Both the position numbers and the translations under genes were made by a program. 64,000 bases of DNA from Chinchilla lanigera (Eukaryota; Chordata; Mammalia; Rodentia; Chinchillidae), in contig NW_004955435.1 of NCBI RefSeq assembly GCF_000276665.1, positions 7,226,817 through 7,290,816 on the forward strand, written 5' to 3'. Each line of letters begins with the position of its first letter. Position 1 is the first letter of the stretch. The notes under the pieces were generated by a model that worked only from the letters and a program-made list of their open reading frames with translations, ran no database searches and was not told where the DNA came from. Positions 43,450 to 55,839 of the stretch are shown here, in pieces.

Positions 43450-44043
43450 TTGAATTTTTTTTCTTTATTTATTTTTGCTTAATTGTTCCCATAAAATTTC
43501 AGGTGCTCTGTTGCACAGGGGGAGGGAGAGTGGAGGTCTTCGCCTCATTCCTGATTTCAGAGGAAGTACTTTGTTTTGCCCCAATCTGCATGATATTGGG
43601 TGTGGTTTCATCATAGGTAGCCTTTTTGTATTGCAGCCAGATCCTGCAGCATATAGTTTCTTCATAGGATTTTTCTAAGGAGAGATGTTTAATTTTATAA
43701 ATCACTATTCCTTTACCAATGGAGCTAATCATGTTTTTTTATCCTTGAAACTATTTATATATTGATTTGAGTATGTTGAACTAGCTTTGAGTCCAACTTA
43801 GTCATGGTGTAGTATCTTTTAGATGTGCTTTGAATCTAGTTTGTCAGTTATCTTATCAATGACTTTTACCTCTATGTATAGCATGGATATTGATCTATAC
43901 TATGTGTTGTTATTATTGTGTCCTTGCTTAGTGTGATACTGGCCTCACAGAATGAGTTTTAAAACATTCCTTTCCTTTCTGTGTTAGATAATAGTTTAAG
44001 AAGAATTGATGTTAGCATACTAATACAGGTATACAGATATCTC
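43450..44043 (-). pseudogene. L1 ORF2 reverse transcriptase relic, inverted part of an L1
   Basis: On the minus strand, from 44043 to 43450, the sequence follows the L1 reverse transcriptase. The CACCATGACTAAGTTGGACT, GTTCAACATACTCAAATCAA and ACATGATTAGCTCCATTGG blocks (positions about 43810-43690) are followed by a segment coding for SGMRRRPPLSLPLCNRAPE and ILWEQLSKNK (about 43550-43465), matching the SGTRQGCPLSPLLFNIVLE region. It abuts a plus-strand L1 3' end, giving the shape of a 5' inversion. Many stops; inactive. Confidence 0.72.
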
Positions 44044-44077
44044 AACAGAGATACCTCAACAGAGATATCTGTATACC
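44028..44077. repeat. 16-bp perfect inverted repeat at the L1 inversion junction
   Basis: GGTATACAGATATCTC (44028-44043) and its exact reverse complement (44062-44077) flank an 18-base spacer that itself repeats AGAGATACCTC. The right arm is ordinary L1 ORF2 sequence; the left arm is the same stretch in opposite orientation. Confidence 0.95.
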
Positions 44078-44525
44078 CATATTTATTGTAGCATAATTCA
44101 CAATATCCAAGATATGGAACCAGCCTACAGGCCCAGGAACACATGAATGGATAAAGAACATGTGATGCATATATGCTTAAAGGGCTATTATTCAGTTTTA
44201 CAGAGGAAAAATGTGTTGATTAAGGAAAATGGGTGGAATTAAAGATTATGTTATGGAAAATAAGACAGATACACAAAGGCAGCTATTACATACTTTCCTC
44301 AATATATAAAATGCAAAAAATATGGCATAAAAATAGAAAAGACACAATTATAGGAACAAAGCATGAAAATTATAATGCGGGAAGTGGGTGAAAGGGAAGG
44401 TAATGGGGGAAGGATAAGATTGAAGTGTTTTATATGCATATATGGATACAGCACATTGAACCCAGTATTTTATAAAATGCATAGGCACTAAGAAAACATA
44501 AATTTTAAAACTTGTATTAAAATAA
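44060..44525 (+). mobile_element. L1 3' end (ORF2 end and 3' UTR)
   Basis: GTATACCCATATTTATTGTA, CATAATTCACAATATCCAAG, AACACATGAATGGATAAAG and ACAGATACACAAAGGCAGC are standard end-of-ORF2 and 3' UTR blocks in plus orientation. It ends near AAAACTTGTATTAAAATAAG. With 43450-44043 it forms one old insertion in which ORF2 sequence between the reverse transcriptase and the C-terminus is absent. Confidence 0.7.
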
Positions 44526-44544
44526 GACCAGAAGAAATCATATC

Positions 44545-46095
44545 AAAATGTGGCCAGCCTTTGTCTTTTAATCTTGGTGATTAAACTTTTGTGGGATTTG
44601 TATGTAAAAATGACTGCATAGTATATTTGCAACCAGAACTGTTAATAAAGTGATAATTTATATGAAGGAAGCAAGGAAAAGGTAACTAATCCCTGAGATT
44701 AGGAAGCCAAGAAATATGAGAAAACAAGACAACACAACTCTCCAAATTTCACATCTCTTTAGTGACTGACACCAAAAATATTGAAGCAGATGAAATATAG
44801 GAAACAAAATGGAAAAAAAATTTGAATGTATCAATAAATTCCAAGAAAACAAAGACAAAGAGTTGAAAAAGATAGGGGAGACAATGTAGGGCATGAACAA
44901 GAAATTCAATAAAATGATAAAAGATTTTAAAAATGATCCCAACAGGAATCATAAAAATGGGAATCTCAATAACTCAAATTAAAAATTCAGTGGAAAACCT
45001 CATGAATTGACTGTACCAAATGGAAGAAAGCATATCAGATACTGAAGAAATGCTTGATGAATTATCACATACACACTACAATAAAAAAATACAAATTATG
45101 ATAAAAACATACAAAAGCTTTGAGAACACAACTAAGAAATAAGTCCAAATGAAGTGGAGGAGCAGGTTTAAACCACAGAAAACCTATTCAGTGAAATAAT
45201 CGCAAAAAATTTCCCAGACCTTGTGAAGATATGGTATCTAGTGTGGGACACATTTAGAACCTCAAATAGATGTGACCAGAAAAGAAATGCTTCATTTTAC
45301 ATGATAGTTTAATTGCCAAAAGTACAAAAGAAAGACTAAGTTTTGCACGAGAAAAAAATGCCTAGTTAGTTATAGAGGCAAACTGGTAAGAATCATGTCA
45401 GATTTCTGAGAAGAACCTCTAAGGGCAAGGGCATATGAAATGATGTCTGTCAAGCCTGGAAAGAGAAAAACAGCCATCCTAGCTTGCTCTACTTAGCAAA
45501 GTGAACCTTCTGAATGAAAAGAGAAGCAAAGACTTCTAAGACAAGCATAAACTAAAGGAATGTATGACTGTTGAGACAACATTGAGAAAGACACTCAAAG
45601 GACTCCTACACAGAGAAAAGGAAGAAAGAAAAACACAATTACGAGAGCAAGAGAAAGAATATGCCTCATTAGAAGAGAATATAAGTTGATGAAAATTGGG
45701 AAAGATGCCAACATTACTAATTCAGTAAGTTAACAAAATTCTATGATGACTAAAATATATAATTAGAACTACAGTATGATCCAGGTATGCCACTCATTAG
45801 TACCTAGCCAAAGTAATCAATAACAGCATACTATAGAGAGACCCGTATGTCCCTGTATATTATGGCACGATTCATAATAACCAAATTATGGAAGTGGCCT
45901 GTATGCTTATAAACAGATGGATGCATAGTTAAAATGCACATTTATACACCAGAGTTCTATTCAGCCTAAAGAAAACCAAAATCATGTAATTTGCAAGGAA
46001 ACGTTTAGAGCTGAAGATTGTCACGTGAGGGGAAGACAGCCAGACTCAGAAATGTTCGTGTTGCATTTTTTTCTCTCAGCTGTAAAATGTATTGA
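44545..46095 (+). mobile_element. HAL1 (half-L1) element
   Basis: HAL1 elements carry an L1 ORF1-like gene and an L1-like 3' end but no ORF2. The 44900-45120 part codes for coiled-coil-like Lys/Glu/Ile/Asn-rich peptide, with ISDTEEMLDEL. The 45440-45640 part has the distinctive HAL1 blocks ACAGCCATCCTAGCTTGCTC, AAAGTGAACCTTCTGAATG and GGACTCCTACACAGAGAAAA. From about 45780 an L1-like 3' end follows (CCGTATGTCCCTGTATATTA, GATTCATAATAACCAAATTA). Many stops and indels. The start is uncertain. Confidence 0.62.
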
Positions 46096-46159
46096 AAAAA
46101 CTAGTGGATGAAAGTAGAAAGGAGACTGTTAGAGAAGAGAGAGGGGATAGGGATAAAGA

Positions 46160-46225
46160 AATATATATATATGACATGTATTTTTATGTATTTATCCATA
46201 TATATTTATATATATTCTTATTTTC
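46160..46225 (+). repeat. AT-rich microsatellite-like stretch
   Basis: AAATATATATATATGACATG and repeated TATATTTATATATAT segments. Confidence 0.6.
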
Positions 46226-46229
46226 TACT

Positions 46230-47465
46230 GTCACATATACCCTAAATGCCCGCAACATAGTACATCACGTGTATTATGTACACACAAGTAAATTTAAACA
46301 CATTGAGGGGAGGTTGGTGACAGTGGAGACGTTGGAGAGCCATGCAGTGAAAGGTGATGAAGTCAAGTATTTGCCTTGGAAGCCAACAGAAGTGCCAGGG
46401 ACACTAGCCGACTAATAGAGTAGTGCAAGAGCGCTATTAAGGGCCTGAAACAATTTAGATTCATTTGACTCAGATTCTAGAGCATTAGAGGAGCAATTAA
46501 GAAGGAAACGCACCAGTCCATGACTGACTGGAGAGCTGGCTCATTTGTTGGCCACCCATTAGAGGTCAGATGCTACGCTCATTTTCCAACACATCACTTA
46601 ACCCTTAAACACAAGGAGGCTGCCATTTTTACTTTATTTATGACACAAAAATTAGACAAAAAATTCAATCAGAAGGTACATATGTATCTAGAAAAAAGTA
46701 GTTGTTGTGTTTAAAGCAAGGATAATAAAACTCCAGAGTCAAGCTATTAACCACTTGGCTCTGAAGGAAAGAAAATAAAAATTGAATCAACAAGGACAGG
46801 CAGGAAGTTGATACACAGGTTGGTGAGAAATGTCACATTTTCTAAGGTTTCCATCTCCTGAGTAATTACGGGCTGTATTGTCATAATAATAATATAAATA
46901 ATATTGGTAAGTATTTTCTTGCGTTATGCAGTGATTTCAAACACATTACAAGAATGATAGTTCTTGTACTTCTATAACCTAGAACAACAAAATGATCATG
47001 AAGTTCATTAGATTTAAAAGCAAAAAATATATTGTGAAGCAAAATAACAATAAAAACAAACGAGACACAAAGGTACACTTATATAGTAAGTTCTAGGTTG
47101 GGAAGAACTTTAATAACTGATAGTAAATAGAGATAATGAAATTAGTCCAATATAATTTTCATGAATAATGCTGTAGCATTTTAACTACTTTAACAAACTA
47201 AGCAGAATAAGAATACGTTCTTATTTGCTTTATCTACCTCAAGATTTTGTTCCTGCAGGATCACTGAAAAATTATTCAGAAATATTCTGAGGTTAAAACT
47301 ACCACCCTAATGAACTCAGTAACCATTACTTTTTTCTCCTTCCAAGTAAGTAGATGTATCAAGTGAGTAAGTCCCTTCTGATGGTACCAGTAGGATTTTT
47401 TTGAAGAAATGAGTTAATATACTGAGAGAACTAAAAATCATTTCCTTCTTATTATCTTTTGATGC
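46230..47465. other. Intergenic DNA, nothing certain
   Basis: 46570-46680 vaguely resembles an ancient L2/MIR-type repeat (CACATCACTTAACCCTTAAAC, then AGGCTGCCATTTTTACTTTA). The remainder is AT-rich. The open frames (46092-46415, 46520-46714) have no family match. Confidence 0.35.
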
Positions 47466-47478
47466 TTCTGTATTTCTT

Positions 47479-47567
47479 TTTTTTTTTTCCCTGCTACCGG
47501 GAATCAAACTCATGACCTTGAGCTTGCCAGGCAGGCCCTGTGCCGCTGAGCTAAATCCCCAGCCCCT
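47479..47567 (-). mobile_element. ID-type SINE, minus strand
   Basis: Minus strand: GGGGCTGGGGATTTAGCTCA, TGCCTGGCAAGCTCAAGG, GAGTTTGATTCCCGGTAGC, tail as a T run. Target duplication TTCTGTATTTCTT at 47466-47478 and 47570-47582. Confidence 0.92.
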
Positions 47568-47582
47568 GTTTCTGTATTTCTT

Positions 47583-48897
47583 AAAGGGGAGCGCTGCAGC
47601 TGGGCAGAGATATGCAAATGTGGCAGTTGTGAAGGACCCAAGCGACACTTTGGGGATGTGGAACAAAATAGCTTGTTTAAAATGGTTTGTAAGTTTGAGT
47701 GAGAAACTAGAAAATATTCCATAGCATTGATTGAGTCAAAGAGACCTGTGAGCAGGACACCACTGTTTTCATGTACACAACATGAAATAAGGTGTGTGAG
47801 GGAATCCTATGCAACTTTAAGAAGAGTTAGCAATTAGGATGAGCTGTGACACAACCGCAGCATGTGCATGTGTGCGCACACACACACACACAGCATTGTG
47901 AACCTAAAGGCACAAAGAATTTAAAAAACCCTATTTCACCCAATGATCTGTTTATTCCAGAAGATGAAGATTATAAAGGGTAAGAAAGCTCATTATCTTT
48001 CTTATTTCACAGATATTCAAAGGGAAATTGAATTTCATTAAGTGTGGGCATATTGTATCACAACACCAATAATATTCCTACTCATAATTCTCTATGCTTA
48101 ATGCTTGTTAAAATATTATAATATAAATTGTTTCCCTTTCCTTTAAACCAATAGGCTCCTTTTATTCCTGGAAAACGGTCAGTCTGTATCCGCTTTAAAA
48201 CTTGTTTTTAACATTAGTTATATGACTAAATATTAAATCATTTCAGGTGTGTTGAATTCACAAGTAGTGACACCTATTGGTAAGATATAATTATAAAATA
48301 ATAGAAATGTATTCTTTTAACCCAGAAATAAAACAGTTCACTGTAATCATAGAATTATCTTTAAAGTTTTTGTTTTGCAGTCATGATTCTGTTTGGAATA
48401 TTTTTAACACTTGGTATAAGCATGTCAAAATGATCCAATTCCAAATGATTTACTTCAAGCTTTAGTTGCATTATAATGAAATAGTGTGTCCTTTCTATCT
48501 TATTATTTGTATAACTCACATCTATTGTGATTTGACAGATTGTTACATTTTTCTTTGAGATTAATAACATAAATGAAAACCGATTTACTCAGTCCTTTTA
48601 CTCAGTCAGGATAAGTGAATGAAAAGATATAACATCCACAAAGAAGATAGTTTTTATTTCTAACACAGATATAAATAGATATACTGGTTTGACAGTGCTA
48701 AAGTTCTAAACACAATAACTGTTGTAAAATGCACTGCATGGCATCTAGATATGTATGCTACTGTGAGATATTCTACACTATCAAGTTCAATTATCCAGTG
48801 TTTATTTCCTTTTACTTCTTATTAAGGAGCTATGAAATCATGCTTGTGTAAAAAGAGTCCTGACAGATAAGGTTTTGGAGCTTTGCCTCAAACAAAG
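47583..48897. other. Intergenic DNA
   Basis: Contains a CA microsatellite at 47875-47892. No gene recognised; AT-rich from 48050 on. Confidence 0.4.
47875..47892 (+). repeat. (CA)n microsatellite
   Basis: GCGCACACACACACACACAC run. Confidence 0.85.
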
Positions 48898-48906
48898 CTT
48901 ATGACA

Positions 48907-49012
48907 GGGGCTGGGGATTTAGCTCAGCGGCAAAGCGCCTGCCTGGCAAGCGCAAGGTCGTGAGTTAGGTTCCCGGTACCAGAGAAAAACCAAAAACCAA
49001 AAAAAAAAAAAA
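48907..49012 (+). mobile_element. ID-type SINE
   Basis: Near-consensus body (GGGGCTGGGGATTTAGCTCA, GCGGCAAAGCGCCTGCCTGG, CAAGCGCAAGGTCGTGAG), CAGAGAAAAACC junction and an A-rich tail. The B box carries a change (GAGTTAGGTTCC). Target duplication CTTATGACA at 48898-48906 and 49013-49021. Confidence 0.94.
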
Positions 49013-49021
49013 CTTATGACA

Positions 49022-51218
49022 TCAAAATATAAATTGGTTCTGTACTATCTAGTAATAGTAAATTTTTTGATATATAAATGCTTTATTTCTTTTAATTTGT
49101 TTTAAAGGGGTCTCTCTGGTGAGAACTACATGAGAAAAATATATGTAAATATATCAGTTGTTTTAATCTAAATCCTCATCTGCATTTTAATTACATTTGC
49201 AAGTCAAAACAAAACAGTGTCCATTCCTGTTTGTACACAAATATTTTGATTGTATCTTTAGTCTTCATGTTTTAGGTACAGCTTTAAACAATTTTGTTAA
49301 ATCAAATTCAGAAGACATTTTTGGGGGCCAGTAAGAAGAGTGGAGAAGTGGGGAACTAAGCACGACCCAGCAAATATATTTCATGGATACACGTTCACAA
49401 TGTTTTACACATCTATGCTCTAGGCATTGTACCCATTTCTCTCTCAGTCCATCTGGTAAGGAGAGTTGCTTGAAAATGCCATTTTCTTCATGCGGTTGCA
49501 CAATAAATTTGCCATTACACCTAAAAGAGAGCAATCCTCGTGACACTTTTCCCTCTCTCTCTTTCAGAATATATTCAGATGATTCTGCGTCACCGTCAGA
49601 AACTGCGGCGGTTTGTCAACGTATAGAAAGCTTGATTTTTGATAACTTAGGCACCAAAATATTGATGGGAATAGTTGGGTTGCAACAACCCATTCTAGAA
49701 ATCTACCGGCACCAGTGTTTGTGGGGATTTCTCAAGGTTTTTATTGAAACAGCTAAATAATTACTGCTAAATACTGAGCCGATGCCATGTAGTGGGGGGT
49801 TTGAATATAAAGAGCCTTTCCAGGTCAAATATGCACCACTGAATATGAATAATTATAAAATGTACACAGCAAAATTGTAAAAGACTTGGGTTTTTTGATA
49901 AATCATTGAATTTCATTTATATGTTTGTAATGACTGTGGGTTTCATTTCATCGTCATGTTCATTAGAGAATTTGGCTTCTTCAAACAATCTGTAAACACT
50001 TGTTTCCTATTTCCCTTCTTATTAAGTACTGCCGGTTCAGGGTTCTTTGCATAAACACCACAGAAAGTGACTTTAGCCGACTTAATATCTTATTTCTGGA
50101 GTAAAAAGAAAAATATAAATGTTATTTTATTGCTTTTGTTTCGTGAACTGTTTTGGAGGAAAATCAGATCCCAATTGAACACACACACAAATGAAAAAAG
50201 AGTCCTTTCTAGAATTGGGTTCCACCCTTTTGTAAATGAGAATCTTGACTACTTAAACAATTTGAGACTCTTGTTGGTTAGCTGGAGGACAGATCTCTTG
50301 AGAGTTGTAGATTTGTGCCCAGGGGCAAGAGAAATAGGACGGACAAACATCAAGTTTACCTCAAGCCTTGAAGAGAAGAAAAAAAATTATTTAAATATGA
50401 GAGGTAAGACCTGCCTTGCAACACACAACTAGATTTTTTGTGGAGCAACTGAATATCTGTACTCATCTGTACAATTGCTATAGCTTCCTATATGACAATG
50501 TGAGTACAAGAGCTTTCTTCCTACACCTCGATTTGTTCAAATACTCTCAGATGTAAAGCTGTCTTCAGTAATTTTAACCTCTGCAAAATGGTTTCAGCTA
50601 GCCTCCTTTTCTCATTTTAAATCATGCACGTCTTTATTTTTTAACATCTTCTGTAATCTGAGTGTCTGGCAAACTTCTTATGCTAAAAATATTGAGACAA
50701 ATACAGTAAGTAACATGTGAACAATGAAATCAGAATTAAATGATATAATACATGTAAAAATAATTTTATATTACTCTGGATATCTCAGTGATAACACTTT
50801 TATTTGTCTTTATTTAAGAACTCACAGAAATGTTTCCTAACCACTCATTATTCAATAAATATATTTAATTAAAAATACAGTGTTGCGAGTACTAGACTAG
50901 GGATACACACTCAGCATCGCTGGAGCTCTGAGGAACCAGGGAGTTGCCTAAGGGTTTTAGGGTCATTTTCACATGTGAGATCGGGAAAGTAAAAAGCAAT
51001 TTTGTTAGACACGGGGGCAAATGAAGCACTGCGGTTAGGTCTTAGACGCATCATAAAATGCAATATAAAACGTTATCTAAAGTGTAAATTTTGACACTAT
51101 TAGAAATATGTCACCTATCAGGAAGTATGAGGAGAGTTTGCTTCAGGTCGTAAGGCAACTTGGAACTGAACATTTCCTCCAGATGAAGAAACAACTTCTG
51201 ATATCCAAAGACTAATTT
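49022..51218. other. Intergenic DNA, two weak exon-like signals
   Basis: No recognised gene. At 49545-49567 a pyrimidine-rich tract ending in CAG precedes an open frame to 49760 in a block with CpGs, and a 121-codon frame runs from 50067 to 50432. Neither translation matches a known family. 50880-51060 is richer in G+C than its surroundings. Confidence 0.35.
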
Positions 51219-51233
51219 GACTTTTGGAATCTT

Positions 51234-51336
51234 TTTGTTCTTTTTGTTGTTGTTGTTGTTTGGTACCGACATTGGAACTCAGGACCTTGCGCTTGCCAGG
51301 TAGGCGCTGTGCCGCTGAGCCATCTTCCCAGCCCAC
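51234..51336 (-). mobile_element. ID-type SINE, minus strand
   Basis: Minus strand: GGGCTGGGAAGATGGCTCAG, GGCACAGCGCCTACCTGG, GCGCAAGGTCCTGAGTTCC, with a (CAA)n tail seen as TTGTTGTTG on the plus strand. Imperfect flanks (GACTTTTGGAATCTT at 51219-51233 and GATTTTTGAAATCTT at 51337-51351) are the probable target duplication. Confidence 0.87.
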
Positions 51337-51351
51337 GATTTTTGAAATCTT

Positions 51352-52485
51352 ATGCAATAAGAACAGAGTGAAGCTGAAGCTTCTGAGACCAATATCCTGT
51401 AGTTACAATTTGCAGCATTCAAGAACAAAATCAATGAGCAACTCCAATTGTGACTTGGCATTTTTAGAAGTTTAAGCTTCAGAAATATGTGCTAGTGACA
51501 TTTAATTTCTAAACAATTACGTAGACTAACGTATGGTAATTGTTCCATTCCATGGGGTGGCAAAACTCCGTTGTGCCTCCAGCACATACCCTGAGACCTT
51601 GTATGTAGTGGGAACGTGGAGGGAGATGCCAGGGAAGGGCTGCATGAGATCACATTCTTTCTTTGTCTGCTTACTTACTTGTTTAGTCCTGATTATTTTT
51701 CCAGAGAACATTTAAAATACCTTAGGACCATGTGTTTACATCTGCAGATTAAAAAATCAAGAAAAATTTTATAAGAGTTAAAAGCTGAGTTTAGAGAGTT
51801 AAACACGTTACTCTGCATACAAAACGTGGCATAATTTGCCTCTGGGAATTTTATAACAAGTGTGGTGAGACTCTGATCACTTACACTGATTCAGTATTTG
51901 CACATTCTTGATGCCTTGTGTATCAGCAGCAACAGAAGCACGCACAATGCTAATACCTGAGTGCGTATTTCTCCCATGAGAAAGACACTGAAAAATGCAG
52001 TGAAGATCCCCCAAATCCTTAATTTCAAAAAAGGGAAGGTGTGATGATGAATAAAGGTAAAGTCACATATTGGAGGAGTTGTTTAACTAGAGGGTCTGGT
52101 GCTAGTGTTCAAGAAATACCATGTCAATATATATTACAGAAAGTACCCAGATTATTACAGTGTTGTTCACAAGTGGGAAATACCCTTGTCTTCACATTTT
52201 TTAATTAATTAAAAATTCAAAGTAGTGGAGCATAAGGTAAGTAATGATCCTATCGCAAATATAAAGTGATTAGAGAAACACCGAAACACACATGGAGCTA
52301 TTCATCATCTGAGTAAAGAGATCTGCAACGTTACATTTTCTGTGCATTGTGGAAGTCTACATCTTCTACTGAGCAAGCCCGAGGCTTTTTTGTCTGAACG
52401 TGTTTGGGTGCGTGTTTACAGCTCATAATGTTTGTGTCTTCCGTGTGGACAGAACACATCCTACTTCCTTTCCTTACCCCTATTC
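51352..52485. other. Intergenic DNA, nothing recognised
   Basis: No gene recognised. Overlapping 60-codon frames on both strands at 51526-51715 are opposite-strand mirrors in one stretch. Confidence 0.4.
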
Positions 52486-52489
52486 CACT

Positions 52490-52670
52490 TCTCCCGCTTC
52501 CTCCACTTCCTCCATATGGGAGGGCTCTACCTCCCTTCTTCCTATTTTCTATCTTCTGTTTTGTTCTTTATTCATACTTTGCATTTCTCCCATAAGAGAC
52601 AACAATGTACTATTTAAGCTTGTGTGTCTGATTTATTATACTTAGAGCTGTGGTGTCAAGGTGCATCGGT
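52490..52670 (-). mobile_element. L1M 3' end, minus strand
   Basis: CTTCCTCCATATGGGAGGGC, then TGTGTGTCTGATTTATTATA and CTTAGAGCTGTGGTGTCAAG, is the reverse complement of old L1 3' UTR and ORF2-end sequence (cf. ggcttatttcacttagcataatg). Confidence 0.45.
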
Positions 52671-52739
52671 GTTCCTTCAGGTGGCCCAAGTTTATCTTTC
52701 TTATGCAGAGAGGAGCAACGCAGTGTGTAACTCCTGAAG

Positions 52740-52796
52740 GCAGCCTCTGTGGCCATCAGCAGGTGAATGGACAAAGAACATGTGGTGCTATGCATC
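52740..52796 (+). mobile_element. L1 ORF2-end fragment, plus strand
   Basis: GGCCATCAGCAGGTGAATGG, then ACAAAGAACATGTGGTGCT, is the L1 'cccatcaacaggtgaatggataaagaaaatgtggt' motif in the opposite orientation to the L1 piece at 52490-52670. Confidence 0.55.
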
Positions 52797-52799
52797 CCA

Positions 52800-53010
52800 G
52801 TATTTTGATGAATCTCTGCACACTCATTTGTTCATCTAATACATGTTGATGAGTGACTGCTACATACCGGACACAATTCTTACCAGTTCTCACGCCCAAA
52901 AGCGATAGATTGCTGCTTCTGGACACTACCTTATAGAAAGGGGAAATAGTTGATAAACAACAAATAAAATAACTAATTATGAAAATAGAAATAATAGAGC
53001 AGTTTGAGGG
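52800..53010 (+). mobile_element. Ancient mammalian interspersed repeat, unnamed
   Basis: CACTCATTTGTTCATCTAAT, GACTGCTACATACCGGACAC and GATAAACAACAAATAAAATA follow the 'ttcattcaacaaatatttattgagcacctactatgtgccaggcac ... gtaaacaaataa' pattern found in old placental repeats. I cannot assign the family by eye. Confidence 0.4.
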
Positions 53011-54285
53011 TAGACTTACAAATTTTAACAGCTACCTGCACATTCGCACTATACATAAAATCATCCCCATGGGGTGCAACAGTAACCACAAGTTAGCCTA
53101 TGTAATTATTAAATTGTTTAGAAATTGAGAGCACCCCAAGGGTAACTGCCAGTTACACAATTTATATACTGGTTACAGAATAAAGAGACGGAGGACTGGA
53201 GAATAAAGGAAAGCATGTGAATTCAGTGAAAGAGACACAAAAGGGGTGTGGCTTTAACGTAAATGTGCCTCTGGTGCTTAGGAATAGCTACAGGCCAGTG
53301 TGCCTAGAACTGAGCCTAGCTCAAATAATTCACCAAATATTACCTAGGTTATATTTATACTAAATATATGGATGTACATCTATATTGGTATTGCTATAGA
53401 TATTCAAAAGTATAAATAGACAAATATCTGAAATTCATATTTTAATGAAAATAAGTATGTTTTAAATCCACGCTATCCCTCTAGCATCCTACTTCAGAAG
53501 AGTACTTAGTATTTCAATATCCTTACTTGTATATATGAGTACCTGTTTATATTTAGATAAATGCTTTATTTTTAATAGTCTGTCAATAGGTATAGCACAG
53601 AGTATGTAAATATATAAAGTATATTTGTATAAGTTTTTATCAGGTTGATGTGATTTAGATGTATATATTATGCTTACACACCTATTACATCATCTGCAAG
53701 CTTCTGATTTAAAATGCACATGGCAAAATCTTATGTAATTTTATCTTATATGTAAATAAAATGACTAATAAAAATTAATCTTAAGTTCTGGCACAAAGAC
53801 ACTATACATATGTAGTAATATACAAATTTGTATTTATGATGAACCAGAAAAAATTCCCATGCCATTGGTCCCTTAAGTTGTACCTATAATTAATTAAAAT
53901 GTCTGTTATATATCACATTCAAATATCCAAAATTTCCTGTTAATTTGGTTTTTCTTCTGTTGTTTTTCACCTTGTATCATGTATACTTTCTTGTCGTATC
54001 ATTTCTCAAAACTTTACCTGTTCAGGAGCCATTAAGATGAAAACAAAACTAAAAGTGATACTCAAATACATTCTAAAATGAAGTAGATAGCTTACAAAAC
54101 AAGAAACATTGCAGGGTTTACGTTTCTAGAAATATTCACTTATCACACGGTGTATTTTACAGTTGTGCACTGAGGAACTCATGGGGGTAAACAGTGGTTA
54201 AAATTCACCTGGCATTCTGTTGCAGAGCATGGAGTGACGAGCTAGAAAGTTTGCATCTGCGAAGGAGCTCACACCCTGACCATGC
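53011..54285. other. Intergenic DNA, very AT-rich
   Basis: 53340-53780 is especially AT-rich, with many TATA-type steps. No gene or repeat recognised. Confidence 0.4.
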
Positions 54286-54289
54286 AGAG

Positions 54290-55145
54290 GACTGCTAAGG
54301 CACACAAATAACACTGCGTACAACCCAACAAAACACCAAAATGTCTGTGATGAAGCACTTCATCAGAAAAAGGATAATAGATGGCAAATAAGCAAAATAA
54401 ACATGTTCAACCTCATCAGCCTTTAGGCTACAGCAAATTAACGTTACACCTAGGTGTCAGAGCACTCGTAAAAATGACTGATGCTTAAAGACAGAGCAAC
54501 AGCAAAGATACCGTGAAATTCTGACATGGAATCAGAGCAACTGAAATGCTAACTAATTCTGGTGGGAATTCAAAATGTCACAGTCACTTCAGGAACTTTT
54601 TGAGAGTTTTTTCTGTAAAGTCAAACACACTCTTGTCATGGAGATCTATGATAGGGTAGAAGAGAATACGCGTCTGTACAAATGCTTCTAAGAGCTTTAC
54701 ATACACAGGCTGAAAGCTGGAAACATGTCAAATGTCCACTGACTGGTAAAAGGGAAACAGTTACGCTTTTGTAAAATATAACATCATTAACCAATACAAA
54801 GGAAGAATTTTTGGATACACGCATCTTACTTAGTAAAAGAAACCAGAGATAAATCAGTTTGATATAAATCACTTCTATAACATTTTGGAAAAATCAAAAC
54901 TATAGAAATGAAAATCACTCAATGGTTAGGATAGACTGGGTTTGGAAGAGAGAGATGACCATGAAATGATACAAGGAAACAACTTGAAGTGATGGAAACA
55001 TTCATATTGTCTCTCTTGATCGGGATAGTTATTAGGTATCTTGATACACTTGTCCAAATCTATCAAACTATACACCTAAGAGTGTAAATTATGTTGCCTA
55101 TAAGTTATACATAAAAAACGGAGTAAAACACCATATATTAAAATA
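54290..55145 (+). mobile_element. L1M 3' end (ORF2 end and 3' UTR)
   Basis: Old L1 in plus orientation. Landmarks: CTGGTGGGAATTCAAAATG, ACAGTCACTTCAGGAACTTT, AAACATGTCAAATGTCCACT, TTGGAAAAATCAAAACTATA, TCACTCAATGGTTAGGATAG, ACACTTGTCCAAATCTATC and TACACCTAAGAGTGTAAATT. These follow the L1M/L1ME order from the C-terminus of ORF2 to the 3' UTR. Diverged with many indels; no intact frame. Confidence 0.7.
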
Positions 55146-55835
55146 TCAAATACCAATTAGTATATATAGCAATAAATTTGCCAGAAAATAAATTAAGGAA
55201 CATCTAAACATGAAATGATGGAATTATATAATTTAAAATTATTGTACTGTAAATTTTGAAAATGATTATAAGGACTAGTACACACTCTATCAAATTCCAG
55301 AAAGTTATTTTTATTTTTTTTTTCTTTTCTGAGTTTTTGCAGTAATATGTAGAGAAATTGGCTAATGGTTGTAAAATTTATGAGAAAATGGGAAATTTAC
55401 AGAACTTTAGAAAACTCTGAAGGCAGTGAAGAACACTAGAAGACTTGCACACACAAATATTTGTAATTACAGAGTTAAAGAACCTGAACAGTATGATATT
55501 CATGCTATCATTCATAGACTACTCTTACAGCATTTAGCCAAGAAAACACTTCCATATATATGATCAACTTACTATAAGATAATGCAAGTGCTTTTTATTT
55601 GGAAAATGATTGTCTTTACCCAGATGTCACTGGCTCAGTGGCAGTATACAGATGGCAAGAAAACTGTCCTGATTATCTCACACTGTACAAAAAACAATGC
55701 CACTGTTCATAGAGCTACTGTAAAAATTAACACAAGCAGGTTACATAAGGCAGCATAAGAAAATATATATCCAGATATTTCTTCAACATGATTCAGTAAA
55801 AATAAAAACAAACATCTATCAATAAATTAGCATAA
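55146..55835. other. Intergenic DNA, nothing recognised
   Basis: AT-rich, no feature recognised. Confidence 0.4.
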
Positions 55836-55839
55836 AAAC

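Noticed and set aside
47316..47724. Frames of 116, 70 and 70 codons on both strands
   Set aside because: They run through the ID SINE at 47479-47567 and its flanks; no conserved protein.
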